From Delphinapterus leucas (Eukaryota > Chordata > Mammalia > Artiodactyla > Monodontidae): a stretch of 64,000 bases of DNA. The notes below the pieces were generated by a model, which was given only the letters and a program-made list of their open reading frames with translations, had not been told where the DNA came from and did not search any database. Below are positions 11,225-23,100 of this stretch, piece after piece. Position 1 is the first letter of the stretch; the number at the start of each line of letters is the position of its first letter. The translations under genes and the position numbers were made by a program. The stretch is taken from contig NW_022097996.1 of NCBI RefSeq assembly GCF_002288925.2, positions 12,334,139 to 12,398,138 of the forward strand, in the 5' to 3' direction.

Positions 11225-12279
11225 TTATACTGTCACCCTAGTTCTAGGTTATGGGAATATGTCAATGAACAACACAAAGTCTCCACCCTGAGGAACTTAT
11301 ATTCTAATGGGTGGAGACAAACAGTAAATAAATAAGATAATGTCATATAATATTATAAAGGGAAAAGGAAAATATTTACAGAACTAAATAATCTGGGGGA
11401 TAACTTACATAGTGTGGTCAGAGAAAACATCTTTGACAATGGTATAGCTGCATCAAGACCTTGCAAAGAGCCAGGGAAAGAACCTCCCAGGCAGAGGGAA
11501 CAGCAAATGCAAAGGATCTCAGGCAGAAAAAACCTGCCATGTTTAAGGACTAGAAAAGAACTGGGGGAGAATGGAATAAGATGAAGTTGGTGAAATAAGC
11601 CATGTTAAGAGGAGCTATGTTATGTGCTTTTTTCTGAAGGCACTGGGAAGTGATGATGGGGCTTAAGCCAGGGAATAACATGATGTGATTCATATTCTAA
11701 AAGATCACTTTGTCTGCCATGTGAAGAAGGGACTGGAGTGAAGCAGGCACGAAATCCTGAACACCAGTGAGAATTTGCTGTGGTAAAGGCAAGAGGTGAT
11801 GGTGGCTGAGACTTCAGTGGTGGCAGTGGGAATGGGATTGGACATTGGGGTTAAGGAAAAGTGAGGAAATATTCGTAGACTTTTAGCTTAGCAACTGGCT
11901 GGTAGAATCATTTACCGAGGTAAGGTAAGGGAATAATTGAGAAGGGACAGTTTGGTGGGCAACAGTTCATGGTTTGTTTGAGTAGTCTATTACATGTCCA
12001 TATCAAGTGGATATGATGTCAAGTAGGCAATTAGACCTATGAGTTTGGAGCTTAAAAGAGGATTCAGAGCTGAGGATTAGCTTTGAGATCCTCACTGTAC
12101 ATTATTTAAAGCTATGGGACTGAATAAGATTTCATAAGGAGAGAGTACTAGAAGAAATGGAGATTCAGGAACAAGCCCTGGGAACTCCAATATTTATTAG
12201 TCAGATCACAGAGGAGCAGCCAGGAAAACAGGAGGAAAACCAGGAGTTTGGTTTCATCAAAACGAAGAGAGAGGAGAAA
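11225..12279 (-). mobile_element. L2 LINE, antisense, part 1 (split by L1)
   Basis: Antisense L2 reads from near the 3' end toward the reverse transcriptase: 'caatgaacaacacaaagtc', 'cagggaataacatgatgtga', 'aaagatcactttgtctgcc', 'agaggtgatggtggctgaga', then 'ctatgggactgaataaga', where the complement encodes the remnant of the YADD box. L2 is an ancient CR1-clade LINE, long extinct in placental mammals. The element continues at 18161 after the L1 inserted at 12280. Confidence 0.8.
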
Positions 12280-12285
12280 TTGCTT

Positions 12286-12294
12286 CAAGATGGC
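12286..12294 (+). promoter_or_regulatory. YY1-type site at the L1 5' end
   Basis: CAAGATGGC lies about 6 bases from the L1 start. In human L1 a YY1 site at the same place sets the transcription start. Its presence supports that this copy reaches the true 5' end. Current activity is unknown. Confidence 0.6.
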
Positions 12295-13173
12295 AGAGTA
12301 GAAGGACGTACACTCACTCCCTCTTGCAAGAGCACTGGAATCACAACTAACTGCTGAACAATCATCGACAGGAAGACACTGGAAATCACCAAAAAAGATA
12401 CGCCACATCCAAAGACAAAGGAGAAGCCACAATGAGACGGTAGGAGGGGCGCAGTCATAGTAAAACCAAATCTCATAACTGCTGGGTGGGTGACTCACAA
12501 ACTGGAGAACACTTATACCACAGAAGTCCACCCACTGGAGTGAAGGTTCTGAGCCCCACGTCAGGCTTCCCAACCTGGGGGTCTGGAAACGGGAGGAGGA
12601 ATTCCTAGAGAATCAGACTTTGAAGGCTAGTGGGATTTGATTGCAGGACTTTGACAGGACTGCGGGAAACAGAGACTCCACTCTTGGAGGATACACATAA
12701 AGTGGTGTGCACATCAGGACCCAGGGGTAAGGAGCAGTGACCCCATAGGAGACTAAACCAGAACTACCTGCTAGTGTTGGAGGGTCTCCTGCAGAGGTGG
12801 GGGGTGGCTATGGCTCACCACAGAGACAAGGACACTGGTAGCAGAAGTTCTGGGAAGTACTCCTTGGCGTGAGCCCTCCCGGAGTCCACCATTAGCCCCA
12901 ACAAAGAGCCTCTATGCTCCAGTGCTGGGTTGCCTCAGGCCAAACAACCAACAGGAAGGGAACCCAGCCCCACCCATCAGCAGACAAGCAGATTAAAGTT
13001 TTACTGAGCTCTGTCCACCTGAGCAACACCCAGATCTCCCCACCACCAGTCCCTCCCATCAGGAAACTAGCACAAGCCTCTTTGATAGCCTCATCCACCA
13101 GAGGGCAGACAGCAGAAGCAAGAAGAACTACAATCCTGCAGCCTGTGAAACAAAAACCACATTCAGAGACAAA

Positions 13174-14095
13174 ATGAAAAGGCAGAAGACTATGTACCAG
13201 ATGAGTGAACAAGATAAAACCCCAGAAAAACAACCAAATGAAGTGGAGATAGGCAACCTTCCAGAAAAAGAATTCAGAATAATGATAGGGAAGATGATCC
13301 AGGACCTCGGAAAAAGAATGAAGGCAAAGATCGAGAAGATGCAAGAAATGTTTAACAAAGACCTAGAAGAATTAAAGAACAAACACCTAGAAGAATTAAA
13401 GAACAAACAAACAGAGATGAACAATACAATAACTGAAATGAAAAATACACTAGAAGGAATCAACAGCAGAATAACTGAGGCAGAAGAATGGATAAGTGAC
13501 CTGGAAGACAGAATGGTGGAATTCACTGCCATGGAACAGAGTATGGAAAAAAGAATGAAAAGAAATGAAGACAGCCTAAGGGACTTCTGGGACAACATTA
13601 AATGCACCAACATTTGCATTATAGGGGCCCCAGAAGGAGAAGAGAGAAAGAACCTGAGAAAATATTTGAAGAGGTTATAGTAGAAAACTTCCCTAACATG
13701 GGAAAGGAAATAGCCACCCAAGTCCAGGAAGCGCAGAGAGTCCCAGGCAGGATAAACACAAGGAGAAACAGGCTGAGACACACAGCAATCAAATTGACAA
13801 AAATTAAAGACAAAGAAAAATTACTAAAAGCGACAAGGGAAAAATGACAACATTCAAGGGAACTCCCATAAGGTTAACAGCTGATTTCTGAGCACAAACT
13901 CTACAAGCCAGCAGTGAGTGGAACGATATATTGAAAGTCATGAAAGGGAAGAACCTACAACCAATAGTACTCTACCCAGCAAGGATCTCATTCAGATTTG
14001 ACAGAGAAATCAAAAGCTTTACAGACAAGCAAAAGCTAAGAAAATTCAGCACCACCATACCAGCTCTACAACAAATGCTAAAGGAACTCCTCTAA
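13174..14095 (+). pseudogene. L1 ORF1 (RNA-binding protein), broken
   Basis: ORF1p coats L1 RNA as a coiled-coil trimer and acts as a nucleic acid chaperone. The frame opens at ATG 13174 and stays open for 168 codons. It holds a basic N-terminus and a long heptad-rich coiled coil (roughly residues 45-135), including an exact 24-bp in-frame tandem duplication at 13361-13408 that repeats the DLEELKNK/HLEELKNK unit. The start of the RRM follows, with NICIIGAPEGEE. A frameshift near 13646-13660 moves the RRM and C-terminal domain into another frame (to 13847). Further stops lie near 13845 and 13890. The homologous stop TAA is at 14093-14095. It is clearly L1 ORF1 and not a cellular gene. Confidence 0.9.
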
Positions 14096-14153
14096 GTGGG
14101 AAACACAAGAGAAGAGAAGGACCTACGAAAACAAACACAAAACAATTAAGAAA

Positions 14154-17100
14154 ATGGTAATAGGAACATATATATTGATAATTACCTTAAATGTGAATGG
14201 ATTAAATGCTCCACCAAAAGACACAGTCTTGCTGAATGAATACAAAAATGAGACCCATATATATGTTGTCTACAAGAGACCCACTTCAGAGCTACGGACA
14301 CAAACAGACTGAAGGTGAGGGGATAGAAGAAGATATTCCATGCAAATGGAAATCAAAAGAAAGCTGGAGTAGCAATACTCATTTCAGATAAAATAGACTT
14401 TAAAATAAAGAATATTACAAGAGACAAGGAAGGACACTACATAATGATAAAGGGATCAATCCAAGAATATATAACATTTATAAATATATATGCACCCAAC
14501 ATAGGAGCACCTCAATACATAAAGCAAATTCTGACAGTCGTAAAAGAGGAAATCAACAATAACACAATAATAGCAGGGGACTATAACACCTCACTTACAC
14601 CAATGGACAGATCAGCCAGACAGAAAATTAATAAGGAAACACAAGCTTTAAATGACACAATAGACCAGACAGATTTAATTGATATTAAATTTATAGGACA
14701 TTCCATTCGAAAGCATCAGATTACACTTTCTTCTCAAGTGCACACAGAACATTCTCCAAGACAGATCACATCTTGCATCACAAATCAAGCCTTGGTAAAT
14801 TTAAGAAAACTGAAATCATATCAAGCATCTTTTCCGACCACAATGCTATGAGATGAGAAATCAATTACAGGGGAAAAAGCGAAAAAACCACAGACACGTG
14901 GAGGCTAAACAATACTTACTAAATAAGAGATCACTGAAGAATTCAAAGAGGAAATCAAAAAATACCAAGAGACAAATAACAATGAGAACATGACCATCCA
15001 AAACCTATGGGAGGCAGCAAAGGCAGTTCTAAGAGGGAATTTTGTAGGAATACAATCCCACCTTAAGAAACAAGAAAAATCTCAAATAAACAGTCTAAAC
15101 TTATACCTAAAGGAACTAGAGAAAGAAGAACAAACAAAACCCAAAGTTAGCAGAAGGAAACAAATCATAGATCAGAGCAGAAATAAATGAAATAGAAACA
15201 AAGAAAGCAATAGCAAAGATCAATTCAACTAAAAGCTGGTTCTTTGAGAAGATAAACAAAATTGATAAACCTTTAGTCAGACTCATCAAGAAAAAGAGGG
15301 AGAGGACTCAAATCAGTAAAATTAGAAATGCAAAAGGAGAATTTACAACAGACACCGCAGAAATACAAAGCATCATAAGAGACTACTACAAGCAACTCTA
15401 TGCCAATAAAATGGACAACCTGGAAGAAAAAGGACAAATTCTTAGAAAGGTATAACCTTCCAAGACTGAACCAGGAAGAAATAGAAAAGATGAACAGACC
15501 AATCACAAGTTATGAAATTGAAACTGCGATTAAACATCTTCCAACAAACAAAAGTCCAGGACCAGAATGCTTCACAGGTGAATTCTATCAAACATTTAGA
15601 GAAGAGCTAACACCCATCCTTCTCAAACTCTTCCAAAAAATTGCAGAGGAAGGAACACTCCCAAACTCATTCTATGAGGCCACCATCACCCTGATACCAA
15701 AACCAGACAAAGAAACTACAAAAAAGAAAATTACAGACCAATATCACTGATGAATATAGATGCAAAAATCCCCAACAAAATACTAGCAAACAGAATCCAA
15801 CAACACATTAAAAGGATCATACACCATGATTAAGTGGGATTTATCCCAGGGATGCAAGGATTCTTCAATATACACAAATCAATCAATGTGATACATCATA
15901 TCAACAAATTGAAGAATAAAAACCATGTGATCACCTCAATAGATGCAGGAAAAGCTTTTTATAAAATTCATTACCCACTTATGATAAGAGCTCTCCAGAA
16001 ACTGGGCATAGAGGGAACCTACCTCAACATAATAAAGGCCATATATGACAAACCCACAGAAACATCATTCTCAATGGTGAAAAACTGAAAGCATTTCCTC
16101 TAAGATCAGGAACAAGACAAGGCTGTCCACTCTGACCACTATCATTCAACACAGTTTTGGAAGTGCTAGCCATAGCAATCAGAGAAGAAAAAGAAATAAA
16201 AGGAATACAAATTGGAAAGAAGAAGTAAAACTTTCACTGTTTGCAGCTGACCTGACACTATACATAGATAATCTTAAAGATGCCACCATAAAACTACTAG
16301 AGGTAATCAATGAATTTGGTAAAGTTGCAGGATACAAAATTAATGCACAGAAATCTCTTGCACTCCTATACACTAATAACAAAAGATTAGAAAGAGAAAT
16401 GAAGGAAACAATCCCATTCAGCATTGCAACAAAAAGAATAAAATACCTAGGAATAAACCTACCTAAGGAGGTAAAAGACCTGTACGCAGAAAACTATAAG
16501 ACACTGATGAAAGAAATCAAACATGACACAAAAAGATGGAGAGACATGCCATGTTCTTGGATTGGAAGAATCAATATTGTGAAAATGATTGTACTACTTG
16601 AAGCAATCTACAGATTCAATGCAATCCCTAACAAATTACCAATGACATTTTTTACAGAACTAGAACAAAACGTCTTAAAATTTGTATGGAGACACAAAAG
16701 ACCCTGAATAGCCAAAGCAATCTTGAGAAAGAAAAATGGAGCTGGAGGAATCAGACTCCCTGACTTCAGACTATACTACAAAGCTACAGTAATGAAGACA
16801 ATATGTTACTGGCACAAAAACAGAAATATAGATCAGTGGAACAGGATAGAAAGCCCAAAGATAAACCCACATACCTGAGGGCAACTAATCTATGACAAAG
16901 GAGGCAAGAACATACAATGGAAAAAAGACAGTCTCTTCAATATGTGGTGTTGGGAAAACTGAACAGCTACTTGTAAAAGAATGAAATTAGAACACTCCCT
17001 AACACCATACACAAAAATAAACTCAGAATGGATTAAAGACCTAAATGTAAGACCGGGCACTATAAAACTCTTAGAGGAAAACATAGGAAGAACACTCTTT

Positions 17101-17960
17101 GACATAAATCACAGTAAGATTTTTTTTGACCACCTCTTAGAGTAATGGAAATAAAAACAAAAATAAACAAATGGGACCTAATGAAACTTAAAAGCTTTTG
17201 CACAGCAAAGGACACTATACACAAGACGAAAAGACAGCCCTCAGAATGGGAGAAAATACTTGCAAAGGAAACAACAGACAAAGGATTAATCTCCAATATT
17301 TACAAGCAGCTCATGCAGCTCAATATTAAAAAAACAAACAACCCAATCAAGAAATGGGCAGAAGACCTAAATAGATATTTCTCCAAAGAAGACATACAGA
17401 TGGCCCAGAGGCACATGAAGAGCTGCTCAACATCACTAATTATTAGAGAAATGCAAATCAAAACTACAGTGAGGTATCACTTCACATCAGTTAGAATGGG
17501 CATCATCAGAAAATCTACAAACAACAAATGCTAGAGAGGGTGTGGAGAGAAGGGAACCCTCTTGCACTGCTGCTGGGAATGTACATTGATACAACCAATA
17601 TGGAGAACAGTATGGAGGTTCCTTAAAAAACTAAAAATAGAATTACCATATGATCCAGCAATCCCACTACTGGGCATGTACCCTGAGAAAACCATAATTC
17701 AAAGACACATGCACCCCAATGTTCACTGCAGCACTATTTACAATAGCCAGGTCATGGAAGCAACCTAAATGCCCATTGACAGACGAATGGATAAAGAAGA
17801 CATGATACATATATACAATGGAATATTACTCAGGCATAAAAAGGAACAAAACTGGGTCATTTGTAGAGACATGGATGGACCGAGAGACTGTCATACAGAG
17901 TGAAGTAAGTCAGAAAGAGAAAAACAAATATCGTATATTACACATATATGTGGAATCTAG
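14154..17960 (+). pseudogene. L1 ORF2 (endonuclease-reverse transcriptase), broken
   Basis: ORF2p nicks target DNA and reverse transcribes L1 RNA. The ATG is at 14154, about 60 bp after the ORF1 stop, with the endonuclease start containing LNVNGLNAP. Endonuclease continues to about 14850, with the IYAPN motif near 14490. RT follows from about 15230: [11 protein letters not shown] near 15475, [13 protein letters not shown] near 15555 (family norm PGPDGF), and the catalytic box reads FAAD at 16240-16251 instead of FADD, so one metal-binding aspartate is lost. The C-terminal Cys region near 17530-17585 is also damaged, because the first Cys codon precedes an in-frame stop. More than ten stops or frameshifts are visible. 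The end is inferred at TAG 17958-17960 by comparison with the copy near 56.86 kb. Confidence 0.88.
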
Positions 17961-18160
17961 AAAAATGGGACAGAGGACCTGTTTTCAAGGCAGAATTAGA
18001 GACACAAACATATGGACACCAAGGGGGGAAAGTGGTGGGCGTGTGGTGGTGTTATGAATTGGGAGATTGGGATTGACATATATACACTAATATGTACAAA
18101 ATAGATAACTAATAAGAACCTGCTGTATAAAAAAATAAATAAAATTTTAAAAAATAGACT

Positions 18161-18340
18161 AAGAGAGAAAAGTGATTTTTAGAAAGATAGGTAGTTAACT
18201 CTCTTGAATGTTGGCAAGTAAAATATGGTGAAAGGCTAATGGATTTGGCAACATGGAGGTCATGAGGGTCTTTGAGAAGAGCTATGGAGATGGAAGACAG
18301 AATGAAATGTGTTGAAGGTGAACTTGCAAAGGAACTATAG
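18161..18340 (-). mobile_element. L2 LINE, antisense, part 2
   Basis: The L2 interrupted at 12279 resumes here: 'gttaactctcttgaatg' and 'ggatttggcaacatggaggtcatgagggtc' are the next antisense L2 blocks in consensus order. This makes the nested insertion of the 5.9-kb L1 unambiguous. Confidence 0.8.
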
Positions 18341-18945
18341 GTGATTAAGTTTGTTTAATTAGACCATAAATTCCATGATGGTGTAGACCATTAGGTTTTG
18401 GTGTTTGCTCTATTTCCGGTGCCTGTGAATACTTTACATTTAAATATCTCCACATCCTCATGAGTTTTTCCAATCCTTACTGGGTAAGCTATTTACAATA
18501 AGGATATAAGCTAAAAGCTGCTCTGAAAAAAGAAGTTAACTGTTAGAATGACCTACAAAGAACGCCTATTTTCGTTATGCTACTTTTGTTTTCGTTTCTT
18601 TTGCAATTGTCACTTACATAGAAGAAAATTGGCAGTCACCCCCAAAATTATATTCTTCATGATCACCAGTGCTCCATTTATGGAGGCATAGAAAATCATG
18701 GGTATTCCTACTGTATTACATTGGAGCATTCCCATTTAAGAGGGAACTGGCTATTCAAAAATAATAAATTGAGAGCAATAATCCTGATTTAAATTCCCAA
18801 ATCGTATCAGCAAAACCAAGAAGTAAAAGAGAAGGAGGAATTTATATGCTAAATTCCTCATCTAAAGTGGGAGGAGGCAAGTGATAATATTTCACTTTTG
18901 ACTTTAACAATTAAGGAAATATAAAATAAAATATACTTTTAGGTT
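18341..18945. other. Mostly unassigned
   Basis: 18359-18440 may be a sense L2 3' scrap ('gaccataaattccatgatgg'). The rest shows no recognised repeat or gene. Confidence 0.4.
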
Positions 18946-18949
18946 GAAT

Positions 18950-20930
18950 TTCAGGCCTCCTAAATGTTGTTGCCAAATGTTTCCTGGGCTAAGGAAGGTA
19001 AGACAAAGCAGAGCTTTAAGACGAAGAAAAGAACCAAGCCAGGCTGACATCTCCAATTTCACTGCAGAGCAGGAGTTCTAGGCCTCCAATGTAAGACATG
19101 TTTCTGGACGGCCTAGGGACAATTATTTCAAGGCCACTAAATGGAGAATAATCCCAAAGAAAAAGAATGAGAGAAATATCCACCCATTCAAGATGAGCCT
19201 AAATATATAAATTACAAAAAAGGCCACAAAATGTAGGAAAAAAGTCAACAAAATCAACTATCAGAATATGAATTTACAACAGATAGAAATAAACAACAGA
19301 AAAATCTGAAATAGACTTCAAAGTAAGTATGTTTAGGGTTTTCAAAGAGATAAATGAAGAAATAATATCTACGAATAAGGATAAAATTATGAAATGTAAG
19401 TGGATATTTTTAAAAAATGAAATAATTAAGTTGAAAACTACGGTTGTCAAATAAATTCAATAATGGGATAATCTCTTGACTAGATATAGCTAAATGAAGA
19501 CTCAGTGAATTGGAATGAAGTATAAAAATGTTTTCTCCAAATACACATAGAGAAATAGAGAAACTTTAAGAAAGAAAGAACTGTTGAAAGATAATATATT
19601 GAGAATTTTCAACTTCCATTAACTAGGAGCTCTGTAAGGAGAAATTAGAGGTATAGATGGAGAAGCAATATTCAAAACAACAATCACTGAGAGTTTTCCA
19701 GCAATGAAGAAAGACATGGGTCCCTGGATTATAAGTATTCACCAATACTGAGCAAAATAAAATAAACCCAGCAAAACTGGAGAGTCCAAAAATAAAATTT
19801 CTAAGAATATAAATGTCAAAAGTGAACCTTTAAAACTTTTAGAAAAAAAATGTAGATGAATGTCTTTCTGGCCTTGTGGTAGGGTAGGATTTCTTAAATA
19901 ATACACTAAAAGCACCAACTTTAAAAAGAAAAGATTGATAGGTTCAACTACATTAAGATTGTTAAAACTTCTGCTCAGAAAAAGAGACTTCAAAAAAGTG
20001 AAAAATCAAACTATGAACTGGTAGAAAATACTCATACAACCAACAAAATATTACAACTGAGAATATATTTTAAAATTTCTACAAGTTGATAAGAAACAAA
20101 CAAACAACTCACTAGGGGGAAAAAGATTTTCTGAATTCCATCAAAAAGGAAATCATATGGTTAGTTAAAAAGTAAAGAGATATCCGACCCCACTAGTAAT
20201 CAGGGAAATGCAAATTAAGACAAACTGAGATGCCATTTTTTACTAATTTGATCTTTAAAAATTAAAGAAATCTGATTATATTGAGTTTTGGCAAGCGTAT
20301 CAATGGCATCCCCATGTGTAATTTTGGGGAGTGTAAATTGATAGTTATTTTGAAAATCAATTTGACATTATCGTGTAAAATTGAACATCCTTATACTCTG
20401 CAACTTAGCAATTCTACCCCCAGATATATATCCAAGAAAAAACTTTAGTATATGCGTCTCAAGAATTTGTACAAAAATGTCATACCAGCACGATTCATAA
20501 TATCAAAAAATTAAAGCATCCTAAATGTCCATTGACAGGGGAAAGTTAAATTGTATAAATTTATACCATGGAATATTTCATAGCAAAGAAAATGAAAAAA
20601 CTACAACCACATACAATGGCCTGGATGAATCTTAAAATATTACATGAAAAAAACAAGTTCCAGAGAACTATATCTAGTAAGATACCCTTTTTATAAAATT
20701 TAAAACCAAGCTACATCAAATAATATGTTGTAAAGGCCTAGATAAATAGATGACAAAACATGTATTAAAGCAAGGGAAAAGTAAACACAAAATTCATATT
20801 AGGGATTATTTCTGGGAGGGAGGGAGACGGAGGGATGGGTTAGGGAAAGAGCCCATTAAAAGATGTATGTTTTTTGTAATAATTTAGTTTTTCATTCTTA
20901 AAGATTCCTCAAATGTTAGATATTAAATAC
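18950..20930 (+). mobile_element. Ancient L1M/HAL1-like element, sense
   Basis: The ORF1-like part runs to about 19735 (AT-rich, heptad-like AAATAGA/GAAATA strings). It then jumps directly to the ORF2 3' part (TCTTTCTGGCCTTGTGGTAGGGTAGG at 19863-19888; TATATATCCAAGAAAAAACT near 20423; ATGGAATATTTCATAGCAAAGAAAATG near 20568) and a 3' UTR. The missing RT could be a deletion or a HAL1-type half LINE. Heavily mutated. Confidence 0.65.
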
Positions 20931-21019
20931 AATATATCTATATCAACTATATCTATATATCTGTTTCTGAACTGACATTGATATATACTGATATTTACCT
21001 TTATAGAGATGGAAAAGAC

Positions 21020-21050
21020 AGAAAGATAGATAGATAGGTAGATAGCTAGA
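21020..21050 (+). repeat. (GATA)n-like short repeat
   Basis: AGATAGATAGATAGGTAGATAG, about six imperfect units. Confidence 0.8.
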
Positions 21051-21665
21051 CAAAAATATATAGTATTTAGTGGTCATGAACCATGAATGACGATCACTCC
21101 AAATCTCTATCCCAGAGATCCAAAAGGAGAAAAAAAAAAAAAAAAAAGAGTAGAAAGCTTCCAGAGAAAAGTGAGGAGGAAATAAGACATTTCCAGTCAT
21201 ACAGAGACTCAAACTGTTCTCATCTCTCAACCCATGTTGAAGGAACCACCAAAGAGCGACAAGTGACCCTAGAGAAATGAAGTGAGTTATAAGGAACAGT
21301 GGTGAGCTGAGAAATTGATGAAGTATGTTTATAAATTTAATAAAACAGTTGACTTAATTAATTTTTAATATTTTTTAAAGGTGAACCTAAAACTGCAGAC
21401 AGTTAATAACAAAGGAGACGGTGGGGAAGGTGTGCAGAGTGGATAACTCCAGCAATCCAAAAACTTTTGGCTAAGGATTCCTGAAGAGTTTTCATTAGAA
21501 GATGAATAGGTATACATATTTAAAAGAATAAGTACTAAAAGGTTATATACAAAAATTATAACTCCAAGTCAGAAAGGAGTTGGGGCAAGAGGAAGAGAAT
21601 ATATAATGGCCAAAAAAAAAGGTTATAAAGAAAGGTTAGTAATGTATAAACAGGGCATAACTACA
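21051..21665. other. Unassigned, AT-rich
   Basis: Contains a run of about 18 A at 21130-21147. No gene or confident repeat family. Confidence 0.4.
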
Positions 21666-21669
21666 TATA

Positions 21670-22615
21670 TAACAGAGATTTTAAAAATCATGAGAATATT
21701 ATGAACGACTTTAACCAATAAATTGTGAAACAGATGAAATGAAAATTTTCTAGAAAAATCTAAATTCTCAAAATTATCTCAAGAAGAAATTTTAAAAAAA
21801 CCTGTTAATATCTTTTAAAGTAATTTAACCAGTAAACTGTTTCTTCCACCTCACAAAATATTACCAGTCTTAATAGTTTTACTGCCTAGTTTTTCTAGTT
21901 TGAAGGAATAGGTATTCCCTATCTTACATATTGGGTTGGCCAAAAACCCAATAAATAGTTTCATCGGGGAAGGTAATCCAACTCATTTTTTAAGATTAAT
22001 ATAAAATTGACCCAAACTGGGCAAAAATAAAAGAACATATAACACAATCTCATTTACGAGCACAGATACAAAAATTTTGAACTATTAGCAAGTCAAATCC
22101 AAGTACATATTATTCCAAGAACATAAGGGTGATTCAATATTAGAAAATCCACTTATGTATTCCTGCCACATAAATTAACAGATTAAAGAAAGAAAACCAA
22201 AAACAAGGAAAGAATGAAAAAAAGAAAAGGAAAGAAGGAGAAAAAAGAAGGCAAACCATATGATCTTAGCAATAAATGCAGAAAAAGCACTCAACAACAT
22301 TCATGATTTAAACAAAAACTAAAAACTCTCCGAGTTTTAAAACTAAGGATAGAAGGAAACTTTCTTAAGCTGATAAAGGACATCTATCCCAAACCTAAAG
22401 CAAATAGTATTTATATTAATGTCAAGAGCAAGACAATAATTCTCAATATCAGTCTTACTCTTAATATTCTATTAGAGAATCTAACAAATACAATAGGACA
22501 AGGAAAAAAGAGTTTAATAATCGCAAAGGGAGATACATCACTGACGTTATTTCTACAAAGACATAATTCTCCACATAGAACATCTAATCTACAAATAATC
22601 AAGATTCGCCATGAA
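21670..22615 (+). mobile_element. Ancient L1M ORF2 RT fragment, sense
   Basis: The order of decayed RT blocks is preserved: 'aactattagcaagtcaaatcc', 'aagggtgattcaatattagaaa', 'gcaataaatgcagaaaaagc' (the conserved DAEKAF-like region) and 'agcaaatagtatttatattaatg'. Interrupted at 21929 by a mariner relic. Confidence 0.7.
21929..21953. mobile_element. Minimal mariner MITE relic
   Basis: A 25-bp near-palindrome opens TATTGGGTTGGCCAAAA, the terminal inverted repeat of the artiodactyl mariner, and closes directly with ACCCAATA, the other end. The arms TATTGGGTT/AACCCAATA are perfect and TA is present at both edges, as expected for a mariner target. The interior of the element is gone. Confidence 0.65.
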
Positions 22616-23100
22616 CACTAGGTAAAAGACGAACATATAAAAATCACAGCAGACAGGATAACAGCACTAGGAAGTGTTTCTGGCCTCCCCTTGTGAATGC
22701 ATATGCCAGAGAAGCTAGGAGGAGATTCATGAATCAAGGTAGTTAACATTAAAAACAAACAAACAAGGACAAAAACAAAGCAAACCAAAAAACCCTTCTG
22801 GGCAACAGTATGTAATTGGGTCCTGGTAGTATGAGAATAAGCAATTAACACAAAAAAAGAGCTGGGTACCACAGGTAGGATTAGGGAAAGGGTTTTTTCA
22901 GCTTCTCTCTCTTTTTTTTTTTTCTCTCTCCAGCATTAGTCTCTTCACTTCTGCAAGGCAGAATGTCATATATGATGTCATATATAACAACAAATATAGC
23001 AGCATCAGTCAAGCACCAGCTCCAGCAATGAGGGGAGAGATTAAAATCAAGGTAGTGCATCTACCTGTCAGGAGTGGAGTGCAGCTAACAACTAGGGCTT
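22616..23100. other. Unassigned
   Basis: Contains a pyrimidine tract (22902-22930) and a short tandem GTCATATAT pair near 22966-22986. No gene recognised. Confidence 0.4.

Larger units (their letters stand above)
12280..18160 (+). mobile_element. Near full-length LINE-1 (inactive), all parts present
   Basis: About 5.9 kb. A 5' UTR starts at CTTCAAGATGGCAGAG, followed by ORF1 (from 13174), ORF2 (from 14154) and a 3' UTR ending in an A-rich tail with AATAAATAAAATTTT. It sits inside an antisense L2 that resumes exactly at 18161. A degenerate duplication AAGAGAGAGGAGAAA / AAGAGAGAAAAGTGA flanks it (12265-12279 and 18161-18175). Both ORFs carry stops and frameshifts and the RT catalytic box is mutated, so it cannot move itself. 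Its 3' end belongs to a different type from the copies at 26.5 and 54-57 kb. Confidence 0.92.

Noticed and set aside
12914..13177. Proline/serine-rich 87-codon frame upstream of L1 ORF1
   Set aside because: Lies in the L1 5' UTR, where such frames are common by composition.
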